Part shown: in pieces, positions 11,438-21,774 of the stretch | Layout: every line of letters begins with the position of its first letter | Numbering within the stretch: position 1 is the first letter of the stretch | Origin: Seminavis robusta | Lineage: Eukaryota; Bacillariophyta; Bacillariophyceae; Naviculales; Naviculaceae | Reading direction: 5' to 3' | DNA length: 64,000 nt | NCBI GenBank assembly: GCA_903772945.1 | Contig: CAICTM010000213.1 | Span: forward strand, 26,999-90,998 | Program-made: the position numbers and the translations under genes | Notes under the pieces: generated by a model | Databases searched by the model: none | What the model saw: the letters and a program-made list of their open reading frames with translations, nothing else | Told to the model about the DNA's origin: nothing

Positions 11438-11708
11438 CTCTAACCTTTAAAGCTCCTGCTGGCTTATTGTGCTGTTGTGCTAATTGCACTATCCTTAAAT
11501 ATTAATGATTTATTCCTACCCCTAACTTATATTGAACCATCAATGTTCAGTTTTGTTGGCTTATGACTATCTCTATCCTTATACTTTGGCTTCACCGGAA
11601 TAGGAAATAGGAAATAGGAAATAGCATTAAAGGCGTTGAGAACTCAGGCAGTTTACCTGCCGAGGTCAACGAAGTTGGCAGCACAAGCCTCTGGAGAGTC
11701 GAGTCGCA

Positions 11709-11772
11709 TCAACATCAGCATCAGCATCAGCATCAGCATCAGTATCAGTATCAGTATCAGTATCAGTATCAG
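11709..11772 (+). repeat. (CATCAG)n/(TATCAG)n microsatellite
   Basis: About ten six-base units lie directly upstream of the NADAR ORF, the first half CATCAG-like and the second half TATCAG. Confidence 0.85.
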
Positions 11773-11778
11773 CCCACC

Positions 11779-12380
11779 ATGGGAGGTCCTGCTTCTGCCG
11801 GTGGACGAACCCTCAGGTCGACAGACAACTTTCTACATGCGCCCATCATCTTGCGTTGCGTTATTGTGGACGAGGAAGGAGTTGAAAAGGAAGAAGAAGT
11901 TGTTTGGCGCACGTGCGAGCACTTCTTCCAAGCTTCCAAGTTCGATCCGAACAGCGGGGGGAGAGCGACTTGGGATCAATGTCGAGCAATTCAAGAGATA
12001 TCTTCCCCCATTGGTGCTTGGGAACTAGGTCAATCCAGAAAACATCCACTGAGAAAGGACTGGGAAGAAATGAAGGGCAAAGCGATGTATCTGTGCGTGC
12101 GAGCCAAGTTTGACCAATACCCCGAGTATGCAGCAGAGCTGATAGCAACCGCCGACCCGACCTTGCCAAACCCTCCACGTCCAACTGGGAAAGGCTGAAC
12201 TCAGTGGTGCTTGAACGTGTCCGCTTGGAACTTCGTCAAAGTGCCTCCCAAACTCAACTTTCAATAGCAGAGAAGGAGCTTTACTGCAAGTGGTGCAACG
12301 ATGCAAATCTCCCACCAAATTCAAGACCAATTAAGGTGTATCTTTCTCCGAGCAGCGGCAGTAGCCAAATGGAGTCCTGA
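11779..12380 (+). pseudogene. NADAR (YbiA-like, DUF1768) protein, frameshifted
   Basis: The frame from ATG 11779 to 12198 (139 residues) has the NADAR signature: a Phe-Leu start strand, EHFFQASKF, R-x-DWEEMK, and AKFDQYPE followed by L-I-A-T. NADAR proteins are N-glycosidases acting on ADP-ribosyl and riboflavin-pathway substrates, and some reverse ADP-ribosylation of guanine. After 12160 the match moves to the next frame, where NWERLNSVVLERVR-like sequence, typical of the domain's last helices, runs to a stop at 12380. One missing base near 12150-12165 explains this. It is either a decayed copy or an assembly indel. The ORF starts 6 bases after a hexanucleotide microsatellite and sits between hairpin repeats R1 and R2, so it may travel with a repeat. 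It diverges from the receptor-PARP gene 1.26 kb away. Confidence 0.65.
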
Positions 12381-14670
12381 GAGTGAGGACTGGAGCACCT
12401 TTCCCATGGAGAAATCCATTACATAAAAACGAAATTCAAGCCTGCTTTTCCCTGGTAGCTAATCCTTGTCAAGGGGATTGTCTGCGAGCGCCTTGGGGAG
12501 CTATTTCTAGAAAAGGATTGGCCAGATCAATGTATTGATAAAGCTATAGGCCATTGTGAGGCCAATTTGGTCAATGCTGCTGCCATGGTGGTGCAATTCC
12601 TGGTTTTCCATTCCAAAGTTTCTTTGTAGCCCTCAACGGATGTAGGGCCATTGCGAATTTTGTCTGTATGTTTGGCTCCTCTTGCATCGCAAGCTCCGGC
12701 TCCCCATCCTGCCCCTGGCTCTCCAAGCACGGTGCCCCAAAATCCCCGACCCGTTTGGTGATCCTTTCTTTCAATGATCATTTCTTTCAATGAGGGGGCC
12801 TTAAAAGAAGGGCCTCAGTAATTGTATTCGCGACTCCCTTTTTCAAGTTGCTTCTCACCTCACCCCCCTTGCCTCTTTCACCTACTCCTCCCACGGTGTC
12901 ACCTGTGAAACTGTCGGCCTTCTCCATGCTCACAATTACCCCAACCAGTGCCCTGCCAACATTGGTACTGCCCTCCAACCATCTGCTCTTAACCCACAAC
13001 CCACCCCTGCGGCGTCTTTTCTGCCACTGATGTGACCGTAGCGAGCCCACCTGATTTGCCTAGCGACCGACCGATCTGCCACTCAACTACCCCCTTTGAC
13101 CAAGATCCATCACCAAGTAATCAGATCCAAGCTCACCACCAAGCACAACGTGCCCCATGCTGATTATTTTCAAGCCATGGTTGCCGCAGGTGTCCTTCTC
13201 CTACCCTTCACTATTGATCATTTCCTTGGCCTCGGCTCCTTTGCCCACCTGTTCCTCTAGGGTGGCGAGTCTCCGCCTATTCCTCTCCCACCTTCGCACT
13301 TTGCCCAAGTCTATTCTCAGCTCCAGTCTGCCCCCAAAGGCCTCCTCCCACATGCGAACAAGCACTTTTCTGCAGCCCTCTCTCTGCAGCTCCTCCTACT
13401 CCCCATCACGCTGGGCTCGCCACTCCCTCCCCTTGAACCTCTCCACTCAGTTAGCCATGCATCTATTCAACCCTGTGTGGGTCTGTCTGGTGATGTGGCG
13501 CCTAGAACTATCATTTTGAGTATTTAGCAAATTTTGTAGCATTTTGGCATTTCAGCTGAATCGAGCATTACCCGTATCTTAGTAGCTGGAGAAATTTAAT
13601 GCAGAAAGCCAGCCAAAAAGGCAAGTGTCCTATTTAATGCATAAAAGTCGTCAGATATAGATACATTTTATCCAAAATGTGACATAGGCAAAACTTGGAT
13701 ATTTACTTAGGCAAGCATGTTCATTATTTAGATTTATATAATATACATGATGATATAATAGTAAGAGCATGCCATTGGAAAACAGTTACTGGTCAAACTA
13801 AGGCTTTTTATAGACTTATTGCAAGTTGCCTTTAAGTAGATGGTGGCAAGACATACTTAAGATGAACTATGACTGCATAGAAATGTGGATTTAAGGTACA
13901 TTGAAGTAATAGGGTTAAGGTTATTGAATAGCATGCCCAATGGGCACCAGATTCGAAAGATAATGTATTTGGCTTGGTAGTCTGGTTTGGCAGTTTATTA
14001 CTTTCTTTTCCATCTTTTGTTTGGTTTTCGTTTTCGTTTTCGTTTTCGTTTGATGGTGTGCTTTGACTTGCCTCTAACAACCCATGCTCCACAAAAATGC
14101 TTACACAATCACATTCACCCGTCCCTGAAACTCATGCCCACTGGGCATAGGATTCAAAAATGGTAACATTCCTAAGGTCCTGACTGGAATTGTTACCACC
14201 CAGACAACATTACTGTATCCATATCTTGTGCAAACACTCAAACCAAATTCAAAAACTCAAACCAAAAAACTAAGAAATGACGGAGTCACACATATGCTAG
14301 GCAGCGCAGCAGCAAAAGAATCTTAACCCTAAAAAAAATCTGTTCACCACATTCTCCACCACCTTAATGTTTTACGTACTTTCACACCGTTAGCTTCAAC
14401 GCAAACAGAACTAGACGTTATACTTCAGACTCACACGGGGGTAAGCTATGAAATTCTTGGATCTCCTTCAAGCTTACTCACTCGGCTCCGAGTGTGACTT
14501 CCCTGGTACGTACCACTACATTAGCAACCCGGTCCCTACACCAGTCAGGTTCTAGGAACCCTGTCCTCGCTGATGCCTACGCTCCAGCCGGCCACTTTGG
14601 ACTGCTGCGTTATTTACAGGCTTGCGTCACCTAGCTAGTGTCCCACCATTCATTAATTCCATAGCCCTTA
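12381..14670. other. Degraded coding-like DNA and AT-rich spacer
   Basis: 12840-13510 is C-rich and reads on the plus strand as a broken protein-like sequence. One frame near 13160-13255 gives FQAMVAAGVLLLPF and continues through a stop to a Pro-rich segment, which suggests an old retroelement or gene relic I cannot name. 13530-14640 is AT-rich with a (TTTTCG)n run at 14022-14048. No intact gene is visible. Confidence 0.4.
12456..12590 (+). repeat. Hairpin repeat R2 (direct pair with 10857-10980)
   Basis: The left arm TAGCTAATCCTT (from 12456) pairs imperfectly with AAAAGGATTGGCCA at 12511-12524. The loop contains TTGGGGAGCT as in R1. The block ending GCCATGGTGG follows. See R1. Confidence 0.6.
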
Positions 14671-15096
14671 TGCAATACACGGCTCTTAGCCTTATTCGCG
14701 ACTCGATCCTAGATAGGGTTTGAGTTCGACTCATGACTGAGTCTCTCGTGAATAGTTATTGAGACAGGGTTCTCAATGACCGCTCTAGTCATACTAGGTT
14801 GATGATGAAACATCGCGCTAGATATTTAGCCAGCGTGGAGTACTTCCACGCTACTAGATAAATGCTAGACGAATCTTCCACGCGTTCCGTTTTTGGATCG
14901 TGGAGTGAGTAGGATTGCTACAGCAACCTACTCTATCACACTCTACAGTCTCCCGCGGGAGTTCAGATCTACGATCCTTTGATTGTGGATCTCTCTCGTT
15001 GATTAGTTTTCATAGCTTTCTAATCCTCTCATAACTTTCATTCTCTCAAACTCAAAACACTCGAAAGATCTTTACACTAGCTTTTAGCGTAGTGCA
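14671..15096 (+). repeat. 5' LTR
   Basis: A 426-bp direct repeat, TGCAATACACGG to GCGTAGTGCA, matching 18598-19015. Confidence 0.88.
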
Positions 15097-18000
15097 TTTT
15101 GTTAACAAACACAATAGCTTTCAGCTACCCTCAACCTATTCCTCACCATGAAGATTGCCAAAGACGCATACACCAGCTTCGAGTCTAAGCTGCGCGACAA
15201 ACCAATCCTTCCTCTCATCGACCTCGACGATGAATGCGAAATCGACGATTCTCGCTCTACCACCTACAAACTTCGCACTGTTCCAGCAGATGCTAACAGC
15301 GCCAAGTCACCTTCAAGGTCCAAATCATCAATGGATCTGAGACTCCACGTCAGACCATCAAGTGGGCTGGACGCATGGAGAAGTCTTCGTCGGGCTCGCC
15401 ATTGCTACGCTACGACAAACATAACCTCCTCAAAGAGATGACTTCTAGCTCTGCCAGAGCAGTTACGAATCTACTGTGCAGGCCACGTAAATACGTTGGA
15501 ATGCCTTGCGCCAGATTGCAGTCAACGCGATTCCTCCACGCGACATCGTGGCGGTGAAGACGAAGCCACTTCCAAGCACGTTTCCAGAATGCCTGGGACG
15601 GAGCAGCTCAGCCTGCTTTGACGACACTGACAATTACGTTTGGCATAAATGCCTGTGTCGAGCGGTCTGTCCCTACAAGGCTCTTGAAAAGCAGAAACGC
15701 TTCATGCGCCGCAAGATGCGTAAGCTTGCTGATATGTCTACTCGGCTAATGTCAACAACCTCAGTCGGATGAACGCCGATGAACTTCCTGTCTACCACCT
15801 TTTGGACCCAACCAAACGTTGAACCATGACGAAGTCATTGACATTGTTTTGTCATGGAATTCCACGCTGTGGATGAAGAAGATGGACCGAACACGACTTC
15901 GATCCTTTCCAGCTCCTATCGGAGAAACCATGGATTCTGCGAACGCATGGAATCCTCCGAAGACTTTGACAAGGGCGGTGATGCCAAGCAAGCTCCTACG
16001 AAGAAGAACAACAGCAAGAAGTACAACTACTCGCAACAACGACCACTTCCCAAGAACGAAGAAAAATGGTCGACTACCACGAGTCCAGCACTCACAACAC
16101 TGCTGACTGCATGACCCTGAAGAAGCTCAAGGCCAAGTCTCAGTCCTCGTCTGACAACGATAACAGCCAGCGTACAACAAGAAAAGACTTGGAAACGCAG
16201 TCCGACGACGCCAAGACCTACACCAAGAAGGAACTCTCGTTCCTCATGAAGAAAGTTTCCAACGCTGCGGTCAAGGCTGATCGCAAGAGAAAAGCGAATG
16301 CAACCATGTTGCCAGCGCAAGTCAGACAACTCCGACAACGAGGAGAACTCCTCTGTTGGATCCATCAACATGATGGACAAGAAAATGGCTGCCGTGACAA
16401 GGCGCTTGCCGAATTCGACTTCAATCATTCGGATGGAGAGATCTCCGTCTGAGGTTAGGCCAGGATGATGATTCAACGGAACCATGTTCCGATTTCTCAT
16501 ACCTAAGGATGAAGATATCTCACTAAATAGTAAACAAAATTTGTTTGCAACTAATGAAGTCTACGCAAATTAGATAATTGCCAACAACTCTCAACTAGAC
16601 CCTGACGATCTTTTCAGCATCGTTAGCTCCGTCCATGGCCAATCAACTCATCAACGTCGCAAGACAAGAGACCTCGATGTTAGATTTAACAGACGAGAGA
16701 AAGGGAAACAAAAACCCGTTACATCTGTTGCTTACTGGATACAGGAGCATCCGGAACTTTAATTACTCAAACCTCATGCTAAGAGTTAACTCATGAAGAA
16801 TCATGGGGCGTCCAACATTACGGACTGCTTCTATGAAGGAATTGAAACCCCGCACAAGTTTAAGGGCACACTCGTGATCCTGAGTTCCACGATAATAGAA
16901 TTAATCGAATGGAATTTACACGTCACCAAGAACTTGGGGGCGGCAAGACATGATCATAGGTCAAGACACTCTCTTCGACCTAAGAATCAAGTTTGATTTC
17001 ACTACCATGTCAATGGAGTGGAACAGCTTATTTTTCCCTGCGAAAGATGGCGATACCGATAGAAAGGAGAACTTCTCCATTTCCAATCCTGCAGCTGTCA
17101 GCGACAATCAAATAGTCTCAAGAAGATCTTGAAACGACATACGAACAAGGACTAAAGGCAGATGTGCCAGAGCGAAACCAGTTAATAAGGAAGAGCAAGA
17201 ATGCCTCATGCCTTTTCAACCAAGTGCTTCGCCCAGAGTCGAGGATACTTTGGAGAGTTGCGAATGGACGACAACGAAGTAGAACTTCGTCCCGACGCTA
17301 AATCTATTATGACTAAGCTCACCCTACTCCACGGTCCCATACCAACACTCTTAAAATGGAGGTTGAACGTCTCTGCGAGCAGGAGTACTCAAGAAGGTGA
17401 ATCGTTCCGAGTGGGCGGCACCAACTTTTATCATTCCCAAGAAAGAGGGATCTGTAAGATTCATCTCTGATTCGGAACGAACAAAAGGATAAGCGGAACC
17501 TTATCCTATCCAAAAATACAGGACATGTCTTGAACCTAGATGGATTCAGGTCGCTACTAGTCTAGACCTGAACACGGAACACTACCACATCGAGCTTTCA
17601 CCTCACCCGAAGCAACACTGTACCATTTGCACTCCCGAGGGGAAAGCACGAGTACCAGAGGTTGCCAATGGGCCTATGTGAATAGTCCCGACATCTTCCA
17701 AAGGAAGATGAAAAAACGCATGCATGACTTAGAAATGTCCGTGCATACATGATATCAACTCATCCTAACTGACGTCGATTTGGCGGATCGCGTTGAATGT
17801 TAGATGACCTTTTCCAAAGACTTCAAGAAGTCGGGTTAAAATCAACACTACCAAGGCCTTCCTCGAAAGGAAGAACTTGAGTATCTAAACAATTGGACTA
17901 CTCGAGAAGGAATCCAACCCTAACTAAAAAGATAATAGATGCGTCCAACTATCGCTCTCCTACCAACAGGAAGGAACTTCGTGGATTCATTGGACCAATG

Positions 18001-18597
18001 AACACCAAGGGCTGCTCCAAGACAGCAGACGGAGTAACCATCGTTCTGAAACAGACGTGGTTACCCAGTATCCATGACTGGTTGTCATGGAAGGAACGTG
18101 ATTCCCGCGCAGAGGTCGAGAAGACCTCCGGAATGAACGTGGACTTCGCGCAAGTTAACGCGCGTCAATCGTGACAAGATCACCACATCCGTTTCAAAGC
18201 AAACCGAAATACATTAAGGAACGTCGCCAACGACTTATCCAGAAAAACACCGAAAGGAGAAACGACACTGTCCCTCATCAACACCATGTCAACGATACTA
18301 TGATGATTCACAGTATCAGAACCGTAGTACGGCCAGCCAACGCACAAAGGTCCTTACCACACAGACCGAGTCAATAACAATGGCACTGACGGCCTCCAAC
18401 ATACTACCGCCAGAAGCGGCACAGTCTACCAGACTTGGAACATAAGGTATTTACCCCATACAAGGCCTGATCCCCTTGTAGGATTGCCATCGTGCGACGC
18501 ACATGTCTAAATCAAATCTCGAGAGAGCCCCGCACTTAATTCATATTTTCTCCTGTCCGACTGATTTCGTGCCTCCGTGACCTTGTCAGGGGGCGAA

Positions 18598-19015
18598 TGC
18601 AATACACGGCTCTTAGCCTTATTCGCGACTCGATCCTAGATAGGTTTGAGTTCGACTCTGACTGAGTCTCTCGTGATAGTTATTGAGACAGGGTTCTCAA
18701 TGACCGCTCTAGTCATACTAGGTTGATGTTGAAACATCGCGCTAGATATTTAGCCAGCGGGAGTACTTCCACGCTACTAGATAAATGCTAGACGAATCTT
18801 CCACGCGTTCCGTTTTTGATGTGGAGTGAGTAGGATTGCTACCGCAACCTACTCTATCACACTCTACAGTCTCCCGCGGGAGTTCAGATCTACGATCCTT
18901 TGATTGTGGATCTCTCTCGTTGATTAGTTTCATAGCTTTCTAATCCTCTCATACTTTCATTCTCTCAAACTCAAAACACTCGAAAGATCTTTACACTAGC
19001 TTTTAGCGTAGTGCA
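18598..19015 (+). repeat. 3' LTR
   Basis: A 418-bp copy of 14671-15096, preceded by a short purine-rich tract (CAGGGGGCGAA) that could be the polypurine tract. It carries about eight small differences, mostly single-base deletions. Confidence 0.88.
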
Positions 19016-19497
19016 CTTATTATAAGGGGGGGTTTTAGAGTAGGGAAAATATCTACGAAAGCCAGCCAGGTCCAGGCTTAAGCAAAGAACAGTCGAAATT
19101 CAGGACTAGTTCTGTGGGATCAGGGGCAAAATTGAGGACATTACGGGGGCAAAGGGTTGGCTTTGCGGGATCCACGGAGACATAAATGGGTAGCTTTCAC
19201 AAGGGCAATTGAGATATGGGTCTGCATGAAGAACATCATTTGAGAGTAGGAAAATGAGTTTTGGAGGCAGTAGCAGAAGAAAGGCTTGTAAGAGAGTCTT
19301 GGCTTGGGGGCAAGCATGCCATCACGGAAACAACAAAGGGATGGAAGGAAGTGTGATTGGAGTCGCATTCTTCTTTATATTATTATTACAACAGTTTCTA
19401 CCTTTATTGCCGCTCTGTCACCAACAACGCGGATCGGGGGATGCCAGCATTGAACAACAGTCCCTCCCCACAGCGCAACATTGCGAATTGAGAGGAA
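19016..19497. other. Spacer with shared GGGTTTAGAGTAGGG motif
   Basis: Directly after the LTR a motif AAGGGGGGGTTTTAGAGTAGGG occurs in two overlapping parts at about 19024-19046. Its reverse complement appears near 62500-62522. The rest precedes the sulfotransferase start and shows no gene. Confidence 0.45.
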
Positions 19498-20544
19498 ATG
19501 CGTTGCAAAGTATTGGTGTTGATATGTACGCACTTAGTTTTTGCAGTGCTTGTGGCCCTGGCTTGCTATCGATGGAGCCTCCTACCCAGCTATGAAACTG
19601 AAAGTTCGAAATGGTCAAAAATGAAAGTGGTTGATGGCAACACAACAGATGCTGTATCCACCAAAGATGATTCCACAACTTCTTCATCCAATTCACTTTC
19701 TGTACAAGAAATCACCGTCACTGCTGCACCCCAGATTTCTTCCCAATCCAACTTGCCAGATTTCGAAGCACCACCTCTTTTTCATCAGTCAAAAGTGCAT
19801 CGCATTTACTGGATGCATGTCCAGAAAACAGGGGGCAGCTTCTTCATGGCCATTTTCTTTCGCTTCTGCCCAGCTGCTTTGATAGCGGAACAACAAGCCA
19901 CTAATGGCAAGCTGAAAAAGGCCCGCCTGTCAGATCTAGCATTACTAAAAAACTACCCCCCGGAAAAGTGGTGCTACAACAAGGACTTGATGTTCTATAA
20001 CATGCCAAATCCAGGATATCATCACCCATACATCGAACGTCGCCCCAACGAAGAATTCTTTACAATGACAATGTTTCGAAATCCAATTGAACGACTTTGG
20101 AGTGCCTACAACTTTGGTCGGCATGGCAGTACAAATCCAGACAAGCACCAATCCACATTTGAGGAATACATACAGGAACCAAATATTTTCAATTGCCAGC
20201 TAAAAATGGTGCTGGGCCATCACTGCCACAAGCAACGTCCTCAACAGCTTAAAAAGATGGGACCACTCAACATTTCGCTTGCCATTGAACGAGTCAGCCA
20301 ACCACGTTTCTTTTTTGGTATTACAGGACGATGGGCCGAAAGCATGTGTCTCTTCCATCGCTGGTTTGGGGGAAAGGTGTTGGAAGATATTGATTTTGTC
20401 AACACACGGAAAGGTGATACACCTGGTGGCTACCGAGGGGTTGTTCTTCCTGTTCATGATGAACTTGAATGGTTTGAAGGTATAATGCCAATTTTTGAAG
20501 CAAGGCTCCAAGCGGTAAACTGTGTCTCATATGTTCCAGCTTAA
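19498..20544 (+). CDS. Type II membrane sulfotransferase-like protein
   Basis: 348 residues without introns. Residues 3-26 form an uncleaved signal anchor, so the catalytic part would face the Golgi lumen. The 5'-phosphosulfate loop is HVQKTGGSF (His107 to about 115), and the 3'-phosphate loop is FRNPIERLWSAY (about 193-204), with Arg194 and Ser202 in the expected places for binding the donor PAPS. Between them is a basic, aromatic segment, and a conserved FFGITGRW block follows near 275. This is the pattern of carbohydrate and tyrosylprotein sulfotransferases, but the acceptor cannot be told. The stem (about 30-95) is Ser/Thr-rich. The ATG at 19498 is chosen because it directly precedes the anchor. 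Sulfotransferase families are expanded in diatoms. Confidence 0.85.
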   Translation: MRCKVLVLICTHLVFAVLVALACYRWSLLPSYETESSKWSKMKVVDGNTTDAVSTKDDSTTSSSNSLSVQEITVTAAPQISSQSNLPDFEAPPLFHQSKVHRIYWMHVQKTGGSFFMAIFFRFCPAALIAEQQATNGKLKKARLSDLALLKNYPPEKWCYNKDLMFYNMPNPGYHHPYIERRPNEEFFTMTMFRNPIERLWSAYNFGRHGSTNPDKHQSTFEEYIQEPNIFNCQLKMVLGHHCHKQRPQQLKKMGPLNISLAIERVSQPRFFFGITGRWAESMCLFHRWFGGKVLEDIDFVNTRKGDTPGGYRGVVLPVHDELEWFEGIMPIFEARLQAVNCVSYVPA

Positions 20545-21774
20545 TCATGAGCTTTGTGTTTGCTGGGGGTGCATGTGTGATTCTTGATTGGCGGATACAT
20601 GTTGGATCATCAGCTGGGAGGACAAAGTAGCTGCCTCGAACTTTGGTTCAATAGTCAGAGGTTGTGATCCGGACTCCTGGTCACTTTATTCTCCTTGCAA
20701 GATATCAACAAACTACTTGACCTCGAATATTCCCAATCTTGATGGACTTCAGCAGATTTGGCCCCCATGATGCAGTCTTTTTTGTTAGCCAGCTTTGTCT
20801 CTTTTCTGCCTTCTTCGGTGCATTCCCCGTATGTCTCAAAACGTTCTGTGGCTTTCTTCTATTTTGGATTCCTTATGGTTGCCCCCATCATCTCGGGTTG
20901 GCATTTCCTCCCTCCAACCATCTACAGAGTCCTCCTTGACATCTATTCCCAGATCAACGCCCCAACTGAACAGGATTGCGCGACAAAGGTACGATCCAAC
21001 TTGGTTTGAACAATGTGCGCCGATGTTCGTTCTCTGACTACTGGCATGTTCAATTTGACGGCCACAGTGTCAGCTGCTGCACGTAGCTGAGTAGCGTTCC
21101 GAATGATATCTCGTCTTGACTACACAGTAGGATAACCACTGCTACCATAGTAGAACCATACTAGAATTAGGAAGCGCTGGTTGTTGCCGCTGTACAGGGC
21201 AGAACTTTCGTAGGGTTACCATCTTGAGGTGCCGTCGAATCTCTCAACGCAGCTCGGCGATTTCGTTCCGTCGCTGCCATGGGAAGTGGACAATTGGGGT
21301 TGCCATCGGCATTGGTACAGGTGATAGGATGGAAAACCAATGTTTCTTTAGTCGCGCCATTTTGCTCCCCATTGATTGTCCTTCCTCGGATGCTGCCGTT
21401 GTACGGTTTTGTGTGAGTTGATGCTCCCAGAGAAACAAACTTAAACCACTGGCCCATCGTCAAGCGCATCGCTGCCTTCCGCAGTGCTCTCATCGCCATT
21501 GGTGGCTAGATAGATTCTTCATTCTTCATTGCCGTGATAGCAAAGAGGATTGCTGGCCACTGACAAGGTCGTTTGAATTTCACTCCCAACAGTTTCCACG
21601 CCATACCCTCATCGTGGAAATCGCTTGGAAATCGCAGCCCTACATTTGTTCAAAATCCTTAGTCTCGTCATGTCCCAAATAATACTTTTATTTGCCTAAA
21701 GGCTTACTACAGTTTTCTTTTGTTTGTCACTCCCGAATGGCCATCATGAAATTCTCGGTATCATGATCGGAGAG
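20545..21774. other. Intergenic with possible gene relics
   Basis: The minus strand between about 20660 and 20850 reads as Lys/Glu-rich coding-like sequence interrupted by a stop. A 110-codon minus-strand frame lies at 21167-21499. Neither has a domain or splice context I can support. Confidence 0.35.

Larger units (their letters stand above)
10523..11778. other. Intergenic between receptor-PARP and NADAR ORFs, repeat-rich
   Basis: The 1.26 kb between the divergent receptor-PARP and NADAR starts holds a GGTACCGGTACC site (10730-10741), a hairpin repeat (10857-10980), a tandem duplication (11260-11437) and a hexanucleotide microsatellite. Parts of 11168-11672 resemble 62525-62970 in order and sequence, which points to a dispersed repeat family. 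Confidence 0.55.
14671..19015 (+). mobile_element. Decayed Ty3/gypsy LTR retrotransposon
   Basis: Two LTRs begin TG and end CA and share nearly all their sequence. Between them, in order, lie gag-like fragments (15148-15441 onward), a retropepsin motif LLDTGASGTLI (around 16735-16767), reverse transcriptase pieces (17359-17660: NRSEWAAPTFIIPKKEG, then ATSLDLN and HIELSP), and an RNase H-side motif NRKELRGFIG (about 17960-17990). The order and RT type fit Ty3/gypsy. Frames change every few hundred bases and integrase is not recognisable, so it is non-autonomous. CTTA occurs just before the 5' LTR and just after the 3' LTR and may be the target duplication. The 3' LTR differs from the 5' LTR mainly by single missing bases. 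Confidence 0.85.

Noticed and set aside
13157-13519. 120-codon plus-strand frame in C-rich DNA
   Set aside because: A different frame of the same region reads more protein-like (FQAMVAAGVLLLPF) but contains stops; the long frame looks like a shadow of a relic.
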